NCBI GenBank assembly: GCA_902609035.1
Contig: CACLQG010000025.1
Location: 1-14,512, forward strand
DNA: 14,512 bases
From: an uncultured Bacteroidota bacterium
GTDB taxonomy: Bacteria; Bacteroidota; Bacteroidia; Flavobacteriales; Flavobacteriaceae
Direction: 5' to 3'
In this document: positions 1 to 8,611 of the stretch, piece by piece
Numbering within the stretch: the first letter of the stretch is position 1
Layout of the letters: each line of letters begins with the position of its first letter
Position numbers and translations under genes: made by a program
Notes under the pieces: generated by a model
Databases searched by the model: none
Told to the model about the DNA's origin: nothing
The model's input: only the letters and a program-made list of their open reading frames with translations

Positions 1-1
1 C

Positions 2-1537
2 CCAGAGCAATCAAAGATCAAAAAACTTTCTGAAAACGAAGTTGTTTTAAAAAGCAACTCACTTTCCTCTGCTGGCGGACAATTGGTTTCGGAGGGATCT
101 ATTGAACTAAAAGTTTCTCTGGGTTCCGATGAAAGAATTAATATTTTTGCTGAAGCGAGTCACCCCTCAGAATTAGGAAAGACTATATTGATACTAATCA
201 AGGGCATTGACGTAAATTTTATGGTTTCTGAACAACCTCAGGCAAAAGGAGTACAGAGATTCAAAGACAAGAAGGGCATTCGTGTCAGTTATCCCTCACG
301 AGCCGCCACTATGCCTCTAGTTTTTTTCACCACTCCCGATGAAGAATGGCACGTACTCTCAAAAGATCGTAAAATCAGAAGAAAAGGATTTGCTTGTTCA
401 TATGATCATCTGACTAATGAGCCCGTAGTTCTTTTAAGTCATGACGCTGATATGCGAAAAATATCTACCAAAATCAAAGCTCCTAAATGGGTTTTGGGGA
501 AAAATCGATCAAGACTAGAGATTGTTAAAGAACGATGCGTTGATCTGGAGCAACATTTTGGTCTTACTCCCTACAAAAGAAAACAAAAAGTTTATACAGA
601 GTGGATTGATAATTTAAAAGTGGTTGCTTTTTTACATGGCATGCACTGGACAGGATATGTTTTTAACACTTATGATCAGATGGGTGAACAATTGGAATGG
701 ATTACTCAAACAATAAATGGTCAACAGATTTTAGCATTTTTACCTGCTTGGGATGGACGTTACTACGTAAATTATCCTGAACATGAGCCAGAAAACCGAA
801 TGGGTGGTAGCCAGGGACTTAAACGTCTAGTTAAAAAAGCGCACCGATTAGGTGTTAAAGTTGTATTAATGTTTGGAGGGCCAAATCTATCTACTTTTAA
901 GTTTTTGAAAAAAAATAATATGATGGAAGCAGGTCTAAAAACACCTTCTGGTCAGGTGGAACTTCAAAATTGGCTGGATTGGAATACAGATTTACAAATT
1001 GAAACTATGGGCTTAATTATGAATTTTGGTCATCCTAAATATCTGGATTATATGATTTCTAAAACGTCAGAACTTTTTGATAATTATGATATTGATGGTG
1101 TTTTTTTGGATGGTACCCTACGCTGGCAAAATAGTCCCGATTATTCAGCCTACGAAGGTCTTGTTAAATATACTAATGAAATAAGAAAACGATATCCTCA
1201 AAAATTAGTAATGGGAGAGGATGGCTATGATGCCGTTTATGGCCTTTTTGACCTTTTTCACACTTCAGGCGGACCTTTGGGCCTTGAAAACTATTTGCTA
1301 CGATATACCCGTCAATTCCACTATTTGGCCTATCCTGCAGAAAATGGTAGTGCTGGCATTCATGAAATTGGATGGTCCAATGATTCTCACACCATTAATA
1401 ATGCAGATCCAAAATTTACAATCCCCACGATTTCACTTTTTTATGGTGATAAGGAAAAATATGCCCATCAAATCAGGGCAAAACTCGAAGCCTACAAAAA
1501 TTGGAAAATAAATCCTACACCACTTATGAATAATTAA
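2..1537 (+). CDS. Glycoside-hydrolase-like TIM-barrel protein, 5'-truncated by the window
   Basis: The frame is open from base 2 with no in-frame stop, so the gene starts outside the window; the first in-window start-like codon (TTG at 83) is probably internal. About 511 residues are visible. The first third looks beta-rich (a sandwich-type N-terminal region). From about base 605 on, the protein resembles a (beta/alpha)8 barrel: AFLPAWDGRYY near 731-763, KRLVKKAHRLGVKVVLMFGG near 821-880, DGVFLDGT near 1093-1116 and MGEDGYDA near 1211-1234. The Asp at 1109 (strand-4 style FLDG) and the Glu at 1217 (GED) are the natural candidates for nucleophile and acid/base. The layout resembles the uncharacterised glycosidase-like family DUF6259 and, more distantly, alpha-galactosidase/GH13-like barrels; substrate and activity are unknown. 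It ends 64 bp before the Gfo/Idh/MocA gene on the same strand, so it probably belongs to the same catabolic operon. I am confident that it is coding, and moderately confident in the glycosidase-like fold. Confidence 0.8.
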   Translation, partial: PEQSKIKKLSENEVVLKSNSLSSAGGQLVSEGSIELKVSLGSDERINIFAEASHPSELGKTILILIKGIDVNFMVSEQPQAKGVQRFKDKKGIRVSYPSRAATMPLVFFTTPDEEWHVLSKDRKIRRKGFACSYDHLTNEPVVLLSHDADMRKISTKIKAPKWVLGKNRSRLEIVKERCVDLEQHFGLTPYKRKQKVYTEWIDNLKVVAFLHGMHWTGYVFNTYDQMGEQLEWITQTINGQQILAFLPAWDGRYYVNYPEHEPENRMGGSQGLKRLVKKAHRLGVKVVLMFGGPNLSTFKFLKKNNMMEAGLKTPSGQVELQNWLDWNTDLQIETMGLIMNFGHPKYLDYMISKTSELFDNYDIDGVFLDGTLRWQNSPDYSAYEGLVKYTNEIRKRYPQKLVMGEDGYDAVYGLFDLFHTSGGPLGLENYLLRYTRQFHYLAYPAENGSAGIHEIGWSNDSHTINNADPKFTIPTISLFYGDKEKYAHQIRAKLEAYKNWKINPTPLMNN

Positions 1538-1563
1538 AAATTACTGAAAAAAACAAAACTTTT

Positions 1564-1576
1564 ATGAAAATTTCAT
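1564..1576. repeat. Short perfect palindrome ATGAAA-A-TTTCAT in the operon's largest gap
   Basis: Six-base arms flank a single central A, 26 bp before the ATG of the oxidoreductase gene. It could be an operator half-site pair or chance in AT-rich DNA. No T-run follows, so it does not look like a terminator. Confidence 0.2.
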
Positions 1577-1601
1577 GTGGGAAAAATATTAAGATAATAA
1601 T

Positions 1602-2981
1602 ATGGATAGAATAAATTCAAAAAGAAGAAAATTTATTAAGCAGTCAGCACTTTCAACTGCTGGATTAGCCTTGGGTTCAAAGGTATTTTCAGTCCCTTAT
1701 GATAAAAAAGTATTAGGTTCAAATGATAAGATAAGAGTAGGGTTTATAGGTTTAGGTAATCGAGGTTCTCAATTGCTTAATTGGTTCATGAAAAATAAGG
1801 ATGTAGAGGTTGCTGCATATTGCGATGTTTATAAACCCTATATTCTAAGAGACCGGTCTATCGTATCTAAAAAATATCTTAAAATGGGTAAAGTCCCAAA
1901 AATGAATGAAAAGTTAGTTTCAAGTGTTAGAAAGTATAAAGATTATCGTAAACTATTATCTCAAAAAGATATAGATGCCGTTTGTATCGCTACACCCGAT
2001 CATTGGCACGCGTTGCAAACTATACATGCATTTGAGGCAGGTAAACATGTGTATGTGGAAAAACCCTTGACAATCACAATCAAAGAAGGAAGGGAAATGA
2101 TCAACGCTCAAAAAAAATATGGGAAAGTTTGTGCCGTTGGATTAAATAGGAGGGGATCACCAATTTATCAAAAATTAGTAAAAGAGGTTCAGGGTGGCTT
2201 GATAGGAAAGGTAACTACTGCTCGTGCTCAACGAACCAGCAACATGTATCCAAATGGAATAGGAATTCTTAAACCAGAGGTTCCTCCAAAGGATTTTGAC
2301 TGGAACATGTGGTTGGGGCCAAGAGGATATAAGCCATATCAGTATAACATCGCCCCCTACTTTTTCCGATGGTGGAAGGAATATTCCTCCCAAATGGGGA
2401 ATTGGGGTGTTCATTACATGGATGTTATCCGTTGGATGCTCGGAGAAAGTGCACCTATCGCTATTACTGCTACAGGCGGTAAATATGCTGTGGAAGACGA
2501 TCGGAATATACCCGATACCATGGAAGTATTATTTGAAATGCCCTCAAAAGCAATTATAAAATTTAGTATTCATGAAGCCAATAGTGGTGGAGGTGTAAAC
2601 CCTGGTGAGGTTGAACTTAATGGTTCTAAAGGAAATCTATTAGCAAGTCAAAATGGTTATGTGGTTTCACCCTCAAAACCAGGCCAGTTTCAGTCTTGGG
2701 ATCAATTGTTAGAGCCATCAACAAAGCAATTGAAAAAAGTCGAAAGTAATGATTCTACAGAAAATCTTATTAGAAATTTTCTGGACTGCATAAAAAATAG
2801 TGATGAACCTATTTGCCCCTTAGAAGAAGGTCATCGCTCCACATGTTTTGCTCATTTGGCAAATATTTCTCTTGAATTGGGACAGCGTATTGAGTGGAAT
2901 CCTGTTGAAGAGAGGATCACTAACAGTGAAAAAGCAAATGATTATTTACATTACCAATATAGAGCCCCCTGGAAATTATAA
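1602..2981 (+). CDS. Gfo/Idh/MocA family NAD(P)-dependent oxidoreductase with Tat leader
   Basis: This 459-residue protein is predicted to oxidise or reduce a hydroxyl/keto group on a sugar or glycoside using a bound nicotinamide cofactor. The N-terminus carries a twin-arginine leader (SKRRKFIKQ followed by an Ala/Leu-rich stretch), so export in folded, cofactor-loaded form is likely. The Rossmann motif GLGNRG is at residues 50-55, a DHWHAL segment at 133-138, and the family signature EKP at 153-155. The C-terminal substrate domain shows GVHYMD, with His271 and Asp274 in the position of the usual catalytic GxxHxxD element. Length is normal for the Bacteroidota exported subfamily. The start at 1602 is favoured because it places the RR motif about seven residues in, after an A/T-rich leader. 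The next gene begins 10 bp after its stop. The sequence does not fix the substrate; the context suggests a glycan-derived sugar. Confidence 0.93.
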   Translation: MDRINSKRRKFIKQSALSTAGLALGSKVFSVPYDKKVLGSNDKIRVGFIGLGNRGSQLLNWFMKNKDVEVAAYCDVYKPYILRDRSIVSKKYLKMGKVPKMNEKLVSSVRKYKDYRKLLSQKDIDAVCIATPDHWHALQTIHAFEAGKHVYVEKPLTITIKEGREMINAQKKYGKVCAVGLNRRGSPIYQKLVKEVQGGLIGKVTTARAQRTSNMYPNGIGILKPEVPPKDFDWNMWLGPRGYKPYQYNIAPYFFRWWKEYSSQMGNWGVHYMDVIRWMLGESAPIAITATGGKYAVEDDRNIPDTMEVLFEMPSKAIIKFSIHEANSGGGVNPGEVELNGSKGNLLASQNGYVVSPSKPGQFQSWDQLLEPSTKQLKKVESNDSTENLIRNFLDCIKNSDEPICPLEEGHRSTCFAHLANISLELGQRIEWNPVEERITNSEKANDYLHYQYRAPWKL

Positions 2982-2991
2982 TGATTAATGA

Positions 2992-3945
2992 ATGATTAAT
3001 AATCGTAGAGGCTTTATCAAAAAAATAGTTGCTTCATCAGTTGCAATTCCATTTTCAAATTTTTTATATTCTTCAAAAAATTTTCAAAATAATAGAAATT
3101 TTTCCATTAATTTTTTTACAAAACCACTGGATAAATATGGTCATAACTTTATGATTGAAACTTTAAAATTGGGAGGTGTAGATGGTTTAGATCTAACTGT
3201 AAGGCCAAGGGGTTCAGTGTTACCTGAAAATGTTGAAAAAGATCTTCCTATTGTTGCTGAGATGGCAAAAAATAACGGGTTGCAACTTGAAATGATGGTA
3301 AGTAATATTACAAGTGCTCAAACACCCCATGCCAAAAAAATACTAAGTGTCGCTGCTAGGAGTGGAATAAAACATTATCGTCTAGGCTATTTTCGTTATA
3401 ATGAAAATGAAACGGCAAAACAAACAATTGAGCTAGCTAAATCTAAAATTCATTCTCTAATAGATCTAAGTAAACATTATGGTATTCAAGGTGGTTACCA
3501 AAATCATACTGGGAATTATTTTGGATCACCTTTGTGGGATTTGATTAGTGTACTTGATAGTTTATCTAGTCATTGGATAAGTAGTCAATTTGATATTTAT
3601 CACGCTTTCATTGAAGGTTACAGGTCTTGGCTAGTTACCCTAGAGATGATTGCTCCAAAAATAGGATCATTAGCTTTAAAAGATTTTACTTGGGAAATAA
3701 TTAATGGTAAAGCAAAAATTAAAAAAGTTCCCTTAGGTCATGGAATTGTAGATTTAGATGGATTTTTTAAAATGATAAAAAAAATGAATATAGTAGCTCC
3801 CATTACCCTACATATTGAATATCCTTTGTTGGAAAAACAAGACGAAAAACTTTCATTAATTGAAAAACAAAAAATTATGGTTACTAAAATCCAAAATGAC
3901 GTGCGATTTATTAGATCAAAACTCCGTCAATATGAACTCACTTAA
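2992..3945 (+). CDS. Sugar phosphate isomerase/epimerase-like TIM barrel (AP endonuclease 2 fold), exported
   Basis: This 317-residue protein resembles the xylose-isomerase-like TIM-barrel family (AP_endonuc_2), whose members are metal-dependent sugar epimerases, isomerases or hydratases. A Tat-type leader NNRRGFIKK followed by a short hydrophobic run opens the protein, so it is predicted to act in the periplasm like its neighbours. Candidate divalent-metal ligands follow the family pattern: Glu100 (LEMM), His172 (YQNHTG), Asp201 and His204 (FDIYH), and Glu276 (HIEYPL). The start at 2992 is 10 bp after the upstream stop; nearby in-frame alternatives are blocked by stops. Several members paired with Gfo/Idh/MocA proteins act on 3-keto sugars rather than sugar phosphates, and that is my preferred reading here because the protein appears exported, where phosphosugars are unlikely. 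Exact reaction unknown. Confidence 0.87.
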   Translation: MINNRRGFIKKIVASSVAIPFSNFLYSSKNFQNNRNFSINFFTKPLDKYGHNFMIETLKLGGVDGLDLTVRPRGSVLPENVEKDLPIVAEMAKNNGLQLEMMVSNITSAQTPHAKKILSVAARSGIKHYRLGYFRYNENETAKQTIELAKSKIHSLIDLSKHYGIQGGYQNHTGNYFGSPLWDLISVLDSLSSHWISSQFDIYHAFIEGYRSWLVTLEMIAPKIGSLALKDFTWEIINGKAKIKKVPLGHGIVDLDGFFKMIKKMNIVAPITLHIEYPLLEKQDEKLSLIEKQKIMVTKIQNDVRFIRSKLRQYELT

Positions 3946-3948
3946 AAT

Positions 3949-5349
3949 ATGAAACATCAAAATAGAAGAACATTTTTAAGGAACAGTTTGCTTACTGGAG
4001 GTGCATTTACTATAAATAATCCAGTAAACCTTTTCAGCCTGGATTCTACTCAACAACTCAAAAAAATACGAATTAAAAAAGTCGATTCTAATTTTGAGCG
4101 TGAACCCTTGGTTCGACCCTTCGGATTTAAAGGTGGATACATGAGTGAGATATGGCAAACAATGAGCTATTTGGAGAGCTATTCTGGGCAGCACCAAATA
4201 GGTTTGTGCACTCAAAATGTATTATGGTCAGATGCAAATGTTTTTTCATCAAATTCCGAAGCAGCTGGAAACGCATTGATGTATGCTGTTACTGAATTTG
4301 CTCAACAAATTATCAAAGGACAAACCTTTAGCAGTCCTGTAAATTTATTGGACGAAATTTTACCTAAAGTTTATTCTTATGCCAAAAAAGTTACCTCTAA
4401 TCCCAATCTTAGAAAAACATTCGCCCTTAACTCCTTGGTAGGTATCGACAATGCACTTTGGCTGATGTATGCTCAAGAAAATGGTTTTAGAACCTTTGAC
4501 GATATGATTCCTGAAATGTATAAACCCTGTTTGTCTTACCAACATAAAAAAGCTGCTGCAATTCCACTTATGGCCTATAATATTCCAATTAATGAAATCA
4601 GTAAAGCTGTTGATGAAGGATATTTCTTCATGAAAATCAAAATTGGACAACCCGGTTCACAAGAGGAAATGCTTGAAAAAGATAAAACTCGACTTTCAGC
4701 GATTCATAGTGCAATAGGAAATGTAAGAACCAAATACTCTAAAGATGGAAAGCTACCCTATTATTTTGATGCAAACGGTCGTTATGAAAAAAAAGAAATA
4801 TTGATGCGTTTACTTGATCATGCTTGGAAAATAGGTGCTTTTGATCAAATATCAGTAATTGAAGAGCCATTTAGTGAAGCCTTAGAAATTGATGTTTCTG
4901 ATATCCCCATTCGTTTGGCTGCTGATGAGAGTGCCCACACAGATCTAGATGCTATTAATAGAATTGAAATGGGCTATAAAGCAATTGCCTTGAAAGCTAT
5001 TGCAAAAACACTCAGCATGACTATGAAAATAGCTCAAGTGGCACATGATCGGGATATTCCATGTTTTTGTGCTGATTTAACTGTTAATCCGATTCTTGTT
5101 GAGTGGAATAAAAATGTAGCAGCTCGGCTGAAATCATTCCCAGGAATGAATAACTTGGGACTGATAGAAAGTAATGGTCATCAAAATTATAAAAATTGGG
5201 AAAAAATGATGAGCTACCATCCTCAAAATACCGGATCATGGGTAAAAGCCAAAAATGGGGTTTACCATCTTGGAAGTGATTTTTATGAAAATAGCGGGGG
5301 AATATTTGACCGTTCATTACATTATGAAAATATGTTTGTAAAAAAATGA
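3949..5349 (+). CDS. Enolase-superfamily enzyme (mandelate racemase/muconate lactonizing-like), exported
   Basis: This 466-residue enzyme is likely to abstract a proton alpha to a carboxylate, giving racemisation, epimerisation or dehydration of a sugar acid. The N-terminus has a Tat-type leader QNRRTFLRN. The capping domain occupies roughly residues 50-190, followed by the barrel. Lysines of a KxK motif are at 229 and 231 (FMKIKIG). Metal ligands are probably Asp274 (FDANG), Glu305 or Glu306 (IEEP) and Asp326 (ADES). Lys349 (ALKA) lies where muconate-lactonizing-type enzymes keep a second catalytic lysine. The protein is somewhat longer than cytosolic family members, partly because of the leader. 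It starts 3 bp after the preceding stop and overlaps the next gene by 4 bp, consistent with translational coupling. Acid-sugar dehydratase is one plausible role; the sequence alone does not separate it from an epimerase. Confidence 0.88.
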   Translation: MKHQNRRTFLRNSLLTGGAFTINNPVNLFSLDSTQQLKKIRIKKVDSNFEREPLVRPFGFKGGYMSEIWQTMSYLESYSGQHQIGLCTQNVLWSDANVFSSNSEAAGNALMYAVTEFAQQIIKGQTFSSPVNLLDEILPKVYSYAKKVTSNPNLRKTFALNSLVGIDNALWLMYAQENGFRTFDDMIPEMYKPCLSYQHKKAAAIPLMAYNIPINEISKAVDEGYFFMKIKIGQPGSQEEMLEKDKTRLSAIHSAIGNVRTKYSKDGKLPYYFDANGRYEKKEILMRLLDHAWKIGAFDQISVIEEPFSEALEIDVSDIPIRLAADESAHTDLDAINRIEMGYKAIALKAIAKTLSMTMKIAQVAHDRDIPCFCADLTVNPILVEWNKNVAARLKSFPGMNNLGLIESNGHQNYKNWEKMMSYHPQNTGSWVKAKNGVYHLGSDFYENSGGIFDRSLHYENMFVKK

Positions 5350-7070
5350 AAATCGATATTAACGGACGAAGAGAATTTATAAAAAATTCAGGGTTAATCT
5401 TAGGCATTTTATCCATTGATAATAATTTCATAATTACAAATGAAGGTGGAGTAGCGAATCAGGAACTCTTAAAAAAACTTTCGATCATTAATGATTCTAA
5501 AATTAAGTCCTTACTAACCAGGCAAATAAGTGACCCAAATAGTAGATGGGATGGGGGAGTAAAAGATATTTTTCAGGTTCCCAATGCTCATTCTTCAATG
5601 AATTTTATCATTAAATTATGCAGTGCCTTCATATCACCATACTCAAAATTTTATCAATCAAATAAGTTGGAAAATGCTGTGAATAAAGCTATGAAGTGCA
5701 TAGTTTCAGTTCAGCACGAGGACGGCACGATAGATTTACACAGCACTAATTTCCATTCTACCCCCGATACCGCATTTTTTGTTAACTATCTTAGCCCTGT
5801 TTATTTGACTCTCAAAAATTTAAACCAACCCCGATTAGAAAATCTAATAACTAATTTTGAAATTTTCTTAAAAAATTCATCTAAATGTTTATTAGTTGGT
5901 GGAGCTCATACTGCAAATCATAGGTGGGTTATTTGCTCAGCATTAGCAAGAGTTAACTCATTTTTTCCATCTCCTAAATTGATCGAAAGAATTGGAGTAT
6001 GGTTAAATGAGGGGATTGATCTTGATCCTGATGGACAATATTCAGAAAAGAGTGTTGGTTCTTACTCTCCTATTTGTAATGAAATGTTTATTACAATGGG
6101 GCGTTTATTGAATCGAAATGATCTCTTGAATGTGGCCCGTAAAAATCTCGATATGACTCTTTACTATATTCAACCCAGAGGGGAGGTCTTATCAAATGCT
6201 AGTGGCAGAGATGACAGTAATAATATTAGTGATGTTGCGAGCTATTACTTTAGCTATCTTTATTTTTCCCATTTAGACAAAAATCCAGTTTATGCAGCGG
6301 TATGTCATTTTATTGAAAGTAATTTATCCGATAAACTAATAAGTTTTATTCCCTACCTCTTTGAAAATCAACTCTTATTAAATAAAAGAGTTTCGCCAAG
6401 CAAATTTCCAACTTCATATTTTAAAAGATTTAAACATTCAGGAGTTTTTAGAATCAGACAATCAAACTTCGATGTCTCAATCATAGAAAATAATCTGACT
6501 TTTCTGACCTTGATTAAGGGATCAGCCGTTTTGCAGTCCTTAAGATTTGGATCTACTTTTTTTGGTTCTAGAGGTCAGTTTACTGCAGAAAATATAGAAG
6601 TAAACAGGAATAAGGTTACACTTACTAAATCTATTAAACACGGATATTTCCAACCCTTCCCTGAAGATAAAATAATCGGAGACGGAGTTTATAGCAAAAT
6701 GCCACGTGAGCATAGAAAATTGTCTGAGCCACAAGTTTTAAATTATAAAGTAATCATCACTTTACTTCATAAAAAAACTGAGATAGCCCTTGAGGTAGTT
6801 GGAACTAATAATGTACTTGTTTCTCTAGAAATGAACTTTAGAGAGGGAGGTAAACTCTCGGGAGTCATTTCAGATCAAAATCGTCCTTATTCTTATTTTT
6901 TGAAAGATGGATGGGGGACTTACTCTAAAGATGGAAGCGTAATTTCTTTTGGTCCTGGAAAAATTGAGCATCAGTGGGGAACTATGAGAGGAATGGAGGA
7001 AAAGCCATTTGGAAATACAGTTTATATTAATGGTCATACTCCCTTTAAACATATTGTTAAATTTTATTAA
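5346..7070 (+). CDS. Exported alpha/alpha-toroid polysaccharide lyase-like protein (heparinase II/III-like)
   Basis: This 574-residue protein begins with a Tat-type leader NGRREFIKN and a hydrophobic segment. Residues about 60-320 are helix-rich and resemble an incomplete alpha/alpha toroid: DGTIDLHSTNFHS at 126-138, GGAHTANHRW at 185-194 and DGQYSEKSVGSY at 229-240. The Asn191-His192-Arg193 cluster and Tyr232/Tyr240 are the kind of residues used for charge neutralisation and proton transfer in uronate lyases. The C-terminal part (about 330-574) looks like a beta-sandwich, ending with GNTVYINGHTPFKH. That two-domain plan fits heparinase II/III-type and alginate lyase-type families, but I cannot place it in a specific PL family and it may be non-catalytic or new. 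Its ATG overlaps the previous stop (ATGA). A sulfatase gene follows 23 bp downstream, which suits a sulfated, uronate-containing substrate. Confidence 0.72.
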   Translation: MKIDINGRREFIKNSGLILGILSIDNNFIITNEGGVANQELLKKLSIINDSKIKSLLTRQISDPNSRWDGGVKDIFQVPNAHSSMNFIIKLCSAFISPYSKFYQSNKLENAVNKAMKCIVSVQHEDGTIDLHSTNFHSTPDTAFFVNYLSPVYLTLKNLNQPRLENLITNFEIFLKNSSKCLLVGGAHTANHRWVICSALARVNSFFPSPKLIERIGVWLNEGIDLDPDGQYSEKSVGSYSPICNEMFITMGRLLNRNDLLNVARKNLDMTLYYIQPRGEVLSNASGRDDSNNISDVASYYFSYLYFSHLDKNPVYAAVCHFIESNLSDKLISFIPYLFENQLLLNKRVSPSKFPTSYFKRFKHSGVFRIRQSNFDVSIIENNLTFLTLIKGSAVLQSLRFGSTFFGSRGQFTAENIEVNRNKVTLTKSIKHGYFQPFPEDKIIGDGVYSKMPREHRKLSEPQVLNYKVIITLLHKKTEIALEVVGTNNVLVSLEMNFREGGKLSGVISDQNRPYSYFLKDGWGTYSKDGSVISFGPGKIEHQWGTMRGMEEKPFGNTVYINGHTPFKHIVKFY

Positions 7071-7093
7071 TTTAAATTTTAGCTTGTTTGCAC

Positions 7094-8551
7094 ATGAAAA
7101 TCAAAAATCCAAAAATCAATTTTTACTATTCTGTAATTTCTGTTTGCTTCTTTTTAATGGCATGCCAGAAATCTAGAAAGTTTCCTCCTCCAAACGTTGT
7201 AATGATAATTGCAGATGATCTTGGTTGGTCACAAATTGGGTGTTACGGAAGTTCTTTCTATAAAACACCAAATATTGATGAATTAGCAAAGTCAGGGATT
7301 AGATTTACGAATGCCTACAGCGCTGCATCTATTTGCTCACCTACTCGTGCTGCGATTATGACGGGTAAATATCCTGCTAGATTAAATTTGACTGATTTTA
7401 TTCCAGGAAATAATCCAAAAAATAAGCCATTAAGAACCCCTGAAAACTGGCAAAAATTTTTACCATTAAAAGAAGTTACTATAGCAGAAAAAATGCAATC
7501 ATTAGGATATCTAACAGGTTTTTTTGGTAAATGGCATCTTAGTAAGGAAAAACTACCTCCAGAATCCTTATCTCACAATCCAAAGATGCAAGGTTTTAAA
7601 GAATCTTTTGTAACATATAAACCTTCAAGTAACTTGATTCAATATTGGCAAATGGAAAATAACGATTTCCATAATGTTGATACAATAACCAAAAGAGGTT
7701 TAGAATTTTTAAATGAAAATCAGAAATCACCATTTTTACTTATTTTATCTCATAATACCATTCATGACCCATTACTAGAAAACAAAAAAATGATTAACAA
7801 ATATGAAAATAGTAAAGATTCAGATAAAATGGAAAATAATCCCATTATTGGTGCAATGATTGAAACTCTTGATAAATCGGTAGGTCAAATTATTAAAAAA
7901 CTTAAATCATTAGGATTATTTTACAATACTTTATTAATATTCTGTTCAGATAATGGAGGAAAACACAAACATGCATTACAAACCCCTTTTAAAAAAGGTA
8001 AAGGGTGGCTATATGAAGGAGGGATCAGAGTTCCTTTGATAATCTCGTGGCCGAAAAAAATTAAAAAATCAATTGTTTCTGAGGAAATAACAAGTTCAAT
8101 TGATTTTTTACCAACCATATTAAAGGTAGCAAATTCTGATTTATCACTAAAAAATCAATATGATGGAATAGATCTTAGTCCAATTTTCACTAGTCAAACA
8201 AACCTAATTAATCGTAATGAACTTTTTTGGCATTATCCACACTATCACAACGGATCGGGAATGAAGCCTGCAAGCGCTATACGCTGGAAAAATTATAAAC
8301 TTATTGAATGGCATGAGCCTACTTTATATAATACGGACAATCAAATTGAATTATATGATTTAAGTTTAGATAAAGGTGAGAGTAATAATTTGTTCTTGAA
8401 AAAACCAGAAATTGCAATTCAAATGAGAAATAAATTAAAGGTCTGGATCAATGAGGTAAAGGCAAAAATGCCTGAAGTAAATGAAGTTCAAATTACCGAC
8501 AAAGTAAAAGGAGGCACCTTCACCAATTTAAATGTCAGTTTTACGTATTAA
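7094..8551 (+). CDS. Type I (formylglycine-dependent) sulfatase, lipoprotein
   Basis: This 485-residue arylsulfatase-family enzyme hydrolyses sulfate esters, probably on a glycan. The consensus maturation motif CSPTR is at residues 81-85, with Cys81 expected to be converted to formylglycine. Metal and active-site elements are visible: Asp41-Asp42 (IIADDLGW), GKWH at 145-148 and SDNGG at 285-289. The N-terminus is a lipoprotein signal peptide with lipobox FLMAC and lipidated Cys24. I chose ATG 7094 rather than the in-frame TTG at 7088 because it gives a cleaner signal peptide and ATG is strongly preferred. The stretch RAAIMTGKYPARLNLTDFIPG, read in two halves, resembles SulfAtlas family S1_16; that subfamily call is tentative. 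It is the last gene of the operon. The gene is visibly very AT-rich compared with the first gene of the window. Confidence 0.93.
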   Translation: MKIKNPKINFYYSVISVCFFLMACQKSRKFPPPNVVMIIADDLGWSQIGCYGSSFYKTPNIDELAKSGIRFTNAYSAASICSPTRAAIMTGKYPARLNLTDFIPGNNPKNKPLRTPENWQKFLPLKEVTIAEKMQSLGYLTGFFGKWHLSKEKLPPESLSHNPKMQGFKESFVTYKPSSNLIQYWQMENNDFHNVDTITKRGLEFLNENQKSPFLLILSHNTIHDPLLENKKMINKYENSKDSDKMENNPIIGAMIETLDKSVGQIIKKLKSLGLFYNTLLIFCSDNGGKHKHALQTPFKKGKGWLYEGGIRVPLIISWPKKIKKSIVSEEITSSIDFLPTILKVANSDLSLKNQYDGIDLSPIFTSQTNLINRNELFWHYPHYHNGSGMKPASAIRWKNYKLIEWHEPTLYNTDNQIELYDLSLDKGESNNLFLKKPEIAIQMRNKLKVWINEVKAKMPEVNEVQITDKVKGGTFTNLNVSFTY

Positions 8552-8560
8552 ATAAAAAAC

Positions 8561-8599
8561 AATCTAAGCAGGGTGCTGGTATAGTTTTTTAGATTTTCG
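8561..8599. terminator. Weak stem-loop between convergent genes, possible terminator
   Basis: AATCTAA at 8561-8567 pairs with TTAGATT at 8589-8595 and is followed by more T residues. The loop is about 21 nt and the stem is AT-rich, so it is a poor intrinsic terminator. A second weak pair, TATAGT at 8580-8585 and ACTATA at 8604-8609, overlaps it. The location between two convergent stops (8551 and 8614) is the main support. Confidence 0.25.
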
Positions 8600-8611
8600 T
8601 TACACTATAAC

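Noticed and set aside
83..85. TTG at 83 as the true start of the first gene
   Set aside because: The frame is open through the window's first bases with protein-like sequence, so the gene more likely begins upstream and this TTG is internal.
7088..7090. TTG at 7088 as the sulfatase start
   Set aside because: ATG at 7094 is two codons downstream, gives a standard lipoprotein signal peptide, and needs no rare start.
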